Shown here one piece after another: positions 61,711 through 64,000 of a stretch of DNA of 64,000 bases. The notes beneath the pieces were generated by a model that was not told where the DNA came from, did not search any database, and saw only the letters and a list, made by a program, of their open reading frames with translations. A program made the position numbers and the translations under genes. Source of the stretch: Halomarina pelagica (GTDB lineage: Archaea; Halobacteriota; Halobacteria; Halobacteriales; Haloarculaceae); contig NZ_CP100454.1 of assembly GCF_024228315.1 (NCBI RefSeq), positions 2,170,001 to 2,234,000 of the forward strand. Direction: 5' to 3'. Position 1 is the stretch's first letter. Each line of letters begins with the position of its first letter.

Positions 61711-63903
61711 TTACCGGCCCCTCGCCTCGCCGGGGCCGGGGCCGGGCTCGGTACCGTCTCCGGGCCCGTTGCCGTTCCCGCGTCCCTTTCCAGTCCGTCG
61801 GAACTCGACCTCGAAGTCGTAGGGGACGGTGCCGGTGTCGCCCGGCGGGGCGGCCCACGTCGCGGAGACGACGATCTCCTCGAAGTTACCGTTGCGGAGG
61901 AACCTGTCCAGTTCCTCCGCGTCGCCCTCGTCGAACGTCCGCATGTCGAGTTGCTGGACGCGGTAGTTGCCGTTGTTCATCACGCCGACGAGGGTGAACT
62001 GGTACTCGACGTAGTCCTCGCGCACCTCCCGGAGGCTCCGGAAGGGCGCGACGCTCGACCCGTCGTAGCTGACATTCGTGCCCGACACGGCGACGTCGCG
62101 CACGTACCAGCCCTCGTTCGCGACCGCCCAGTCGGTCTGATAGCGGAAGGCGACGAGCACCTCCTGGCCCGCGTACGCCGAGAGGTCGAACTCCTCGGTC
62201 ACCCACGAGCCGTTCGTGCTCCCGGTGAAGCCGGGGACGTTCGCCGCAACGTCGGGGTGCGCACCGTCGGCGAGTTCGGTGGACGTGTTCCCGTTCGCGA
62301 GGCTGGTCCACGTCTCGCCGCCGTCGGTCGAGACCTGCACGAAGCCGTAGTCCCACGCCCGCTCGATGTCGTAGTAGGTCTCGAACCCGAGCGTCGGGTC
62401 CTCGACGTTCGTCAGGTGGGCCTCGAAGATGGCGCGGTTGTCGAGGAGGTCCCCCCGCCCGCTGTAGAGGACGGTGTCGCCCGAGCCGGTCGGGTCGGCC
62501 GCGGTCGTCCACCTCGTCCCGGTGAAGTCGATGCCGTTGATCGTGACGCCGGCGACCGGTCCCTCGCCCGCGGCGTCGACGGTGGTGTGAGAGGCACCCC
62601 ACGCGGCGGCCTCCCGGTCCGGATCGCTCGTGTTCACGTCGAGGTCGATGGTGCGGAACTCGTAGCGTGGCTTACTGGCGCGGCCCATCCCGTCCGCGAC
62701 GGTCGCCGTCGAGAAGTCCTGGTAGAGCGAGTAGAAGTCCCCCTCGTGACCCTCCGCCTCGAGCACGCCCTCGACGCTCGCGATGCCGTTTTGGTCGTCG
62801 CGGGCGATCGCCCGGATCGCGTCCTCGCCGTACTGCTCGTAGAGGTACAGCTGGAAGAGGTAGGCGTGGCCGTAATCCGCGAGGACGTTGATCGCGCCCT
62901 CGTCCTCCCACTCGACCAGCGAGTTGTCCGGGCTGGCCTCGAAGGCGCTGACGTGCCCCTCGGGGTGGCCGTAGCCGACCGCGTACTCCGCGAAGTCGGA
63001 GAGCCCCTCGTTCACCCACGTCGTCTCGTCGGCGTCCAGGTCGCCGTGGACGAGGTGCTGGTACTCGTGGGCGAAGGTGCCCTCGACGAGGTGCGGGACG
63101 TTCCGCTCGTCGCCCGGCTCCTTCCACGGGGCGTCGGGACCGCCCGCGCGGTGCTGCCAGTCGTAGGCGTCGACCGTCACGACGTTGCGGTCGGTGTACC
63201 GCTGGATGGTCGGCGAGTAGAACCCGGCGACGTAGTTCGGGTAGTCCGCGTCGTAGTAGTTCTCGTCGCGGACGTTGTCGACGAGGACGACCGAGCGCCC
63301 CTCGCCGTCAGTCCGCCAGTAGTTCTCCGGTAGGCCGAGCGCCTCGTCGAGCGCCTCGGTCCCGTTGCGCGGCGCGGGCGTTCCGAACAGCTCGCTCTCG
63401 GTCGGGTAGATGTTCGAGTCGAACTCCTCGGCGAGGTAGTCGAGTTGCGCGTCGGTCACCCGCGGCGTAGAGCGCGGGTCGTCGGACGGCCACGAGAGGT
63501 CCTCGGCGACCCAGATCTCGACCTCCTCGCCCACCTCTCGGAGGGTGAACTCCTTGAAGTAGTACCCGCCGCTGGCGTAGTCGAGCGCGAGGAAGTACTT
63601 CGTCTGGCCCTCCTGTGCGGCGGTCGATCCGGTCCCGCCGCCCGATCCGGCGGCGCTCGCTCCGTCGCCGCTCGCGCCCGCCGCGTCGCCGGGTAGCGTG
63701 TCGGCGTCGACGGGGAGCCGCGTGTCGTTCGGGGTCACCTCCGTCGGGCGGTACTCGATGGGTTCTTCGGCGGGGTCGGTCGCGGCGACCGACGCGGAAC
63801 CGTTCTCGGTGGACGGGTCCGCCACCCCGGCGACACCCCCCGTCCACGCGGTCGCGGTCGATACCACGACCAGGACTGTCAGTACGATGGTACGGATTCG
63901 CAT
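61711..63903 (-). CDS. Secreted M6/InhA-like metalloprotease
   Basis: A 730-residue exported protein. A Sec-type signal (IRTIVLTVLVVVSTATAW) precedes a Ser/Ala/Gly-rich linker and the protease domain. The zinc motif HEYQH is at residues 279-283, with the third ligand probably Glu299 in VNEGLSDF, as in immune-inhibitor-A/M6 peptidases. Later segments DYGFVQVSTDGGETWTSL and AGQEVLVAFRYQTD form the MAM-like InhA C-terminal domain. The Gly/Pro/Asn tail is low-complexity. ATG 63903 is preferred over GTG 63918 because the TATA-like ACATTAAGT (about 63930-63938) lies 31 nt before it. Confidence 0.88.
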   Translation of the reverse strand: MRIRTIVLTVLVVVSTATAWTGGVAGVADPSTENGSASVAATDPAEEPIEYRPTEVTPNDTRLPVDADTLPGDAAGASGDGASAAGSGGGTGSTAAQEGQTKYFLALDYASGGYYFKEFTLREVGEEVEIWVAEDLSWPSDDPRSTPRVTDAQLDYLAEEFDSNIYPTESELFGTPAPRNGTEALDEALGLPENYWRTDGEGRSVVLVDNVRDENYYDADYPNYVAGFYSPTIQRYTDRNVVTVDAYDWQHRAGGPDAPWKEPGDERNVPHLVEGTFAHEYQHLVHGDLDADETTWVNEGLSDFAEYAVGYGHPEGHVSAFEASPDNSLVEWEDEGAINVLADYGHAYLFQLYLYEQYGEDAIRAIARDDQNGIASVEGVLEAEGHEGDFYSLYQDFSTATVADGMGRASKPRYEFRTIDLDVNTSDPDREAAAWGASHTTVDAAGEGPVAGVTINGIDFTGTRWTTAADPTGSGDTVLYSGRGDLLDNRAIFEAHLTNVEDPTLGFETYYDIERAWDYGFVQVSTDGGETWTSLANGNTSTELADGAHPDVAANVPGFTGSTNGSWVTEEFDLSAYAGQEVLVAFRYQTDWAVANEGWYVRDVAVSGTNVSYDGSSVAPFRSLREVREDYVEYQFTLVGVMNNGNYRVQQLDMRTFDEGDAEELDRFLRNGNFEEIVVSATWAAPPGDTGTVPYDFEVEFRRTGKGRGNGNGPGDGTEPGPGPGEARGR

Positions 63904-64000
63904 CCGAGAACGATTCACCTGCTCGACGACTTAATGTTTCCGATACCAAATTATTATATTCCACACAGGAACGGTGTGTCGATCGGTACGCGACATCGTT

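Overview
The window is chromosomal DNA of a haloarchaeon (class Halobacteria; I cannot name the genus). The sequence is very GC-rich and the encoded proteins are rich in Asp/Glu and poor in Lys. Many genes have a TTTA/TTTAT-type TATA element about 25-30 nt before the start codon, which fits leaderless transcripts. Secreted proteins carry Tat (RR) signals. Archaeal or haloarchaeal markers include EF-1alpha next to S10, type II GAPDH with Cys140, SepF, a stand-alone GMP synthase amidotransferase subunit, DUF2070, and small zinc-finger families of the HVO_0476/HVO_0416 type.

Layout. 1-9.8 kb holds a partial SLC13 anion transporter, an overlapping pair of CrcB fluoride channels behind a riboswitch-like leader, UspA, a HerA-like ATPase, a class V aminotransferase, Pcm, a methyltransferase, a zinc-finger protein and an M29-like aminopeptidase. 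10-15.3 kb is core metabolism and translation: gap, hsp20, an ACT-domain protein coupled to homoserine dehydrogenase, tuf-rpsJ and tRNA-Ala(CGC), with copies of the tRNA 3' end scattered downstream. 15.7-24 kb is a likely uptake and catabolic island: an SCP2-like/alpha-beta hydrolase fusion, an acetoacetate-decarboxylase-fold protein lacking the catalytic lysine, a complete branched-chain-amino-acid-type ABC transporter split into divergent livHGF and livJM units around an operator-like palindrome, then an enoyl-CoA hydratase.

24-38 kb holds a minimal RNase R, a PUA protein, a CopD-like membrane gene broken by an in-frame TAG, YgfZ, haloarchaeal DUF proteins, an ABC-2 exporter, SepF, a halolysin-like protease, a geranylgeranyl reductase, a BNR-repeat protein, and an MntA/HepT toxin-antitoxin pair beside a decayed gene. 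38.8-51.9 kb holds uvrA, a LURP-one protein, a DUF457 membrane protein, a CDP-alcohol phosphotransferase, a divergent SDR pair around a palindromic TATA box, a ROK kinase, a Tat-exported LVIVD-repeat protein, a FAU-1-like RNase and PrsW. 52-64 kb holds riboflavin synthase, a UvrD-like helicase, DUF2070, guaAA, a TrmB regulator, VOC and SnoaL proteins, an HNH-like protein and a large secreted M6/InhA-type protease.

No insertion sequence, CRISPR array, rRNA or replication origin was found. The best candidates for new biology are the crcB leader, the divergent liv/hydrolase module, the tRNA-Ala repeat cluster, the in-frame TAG gene, and the palindromes placed on divergent promoters.
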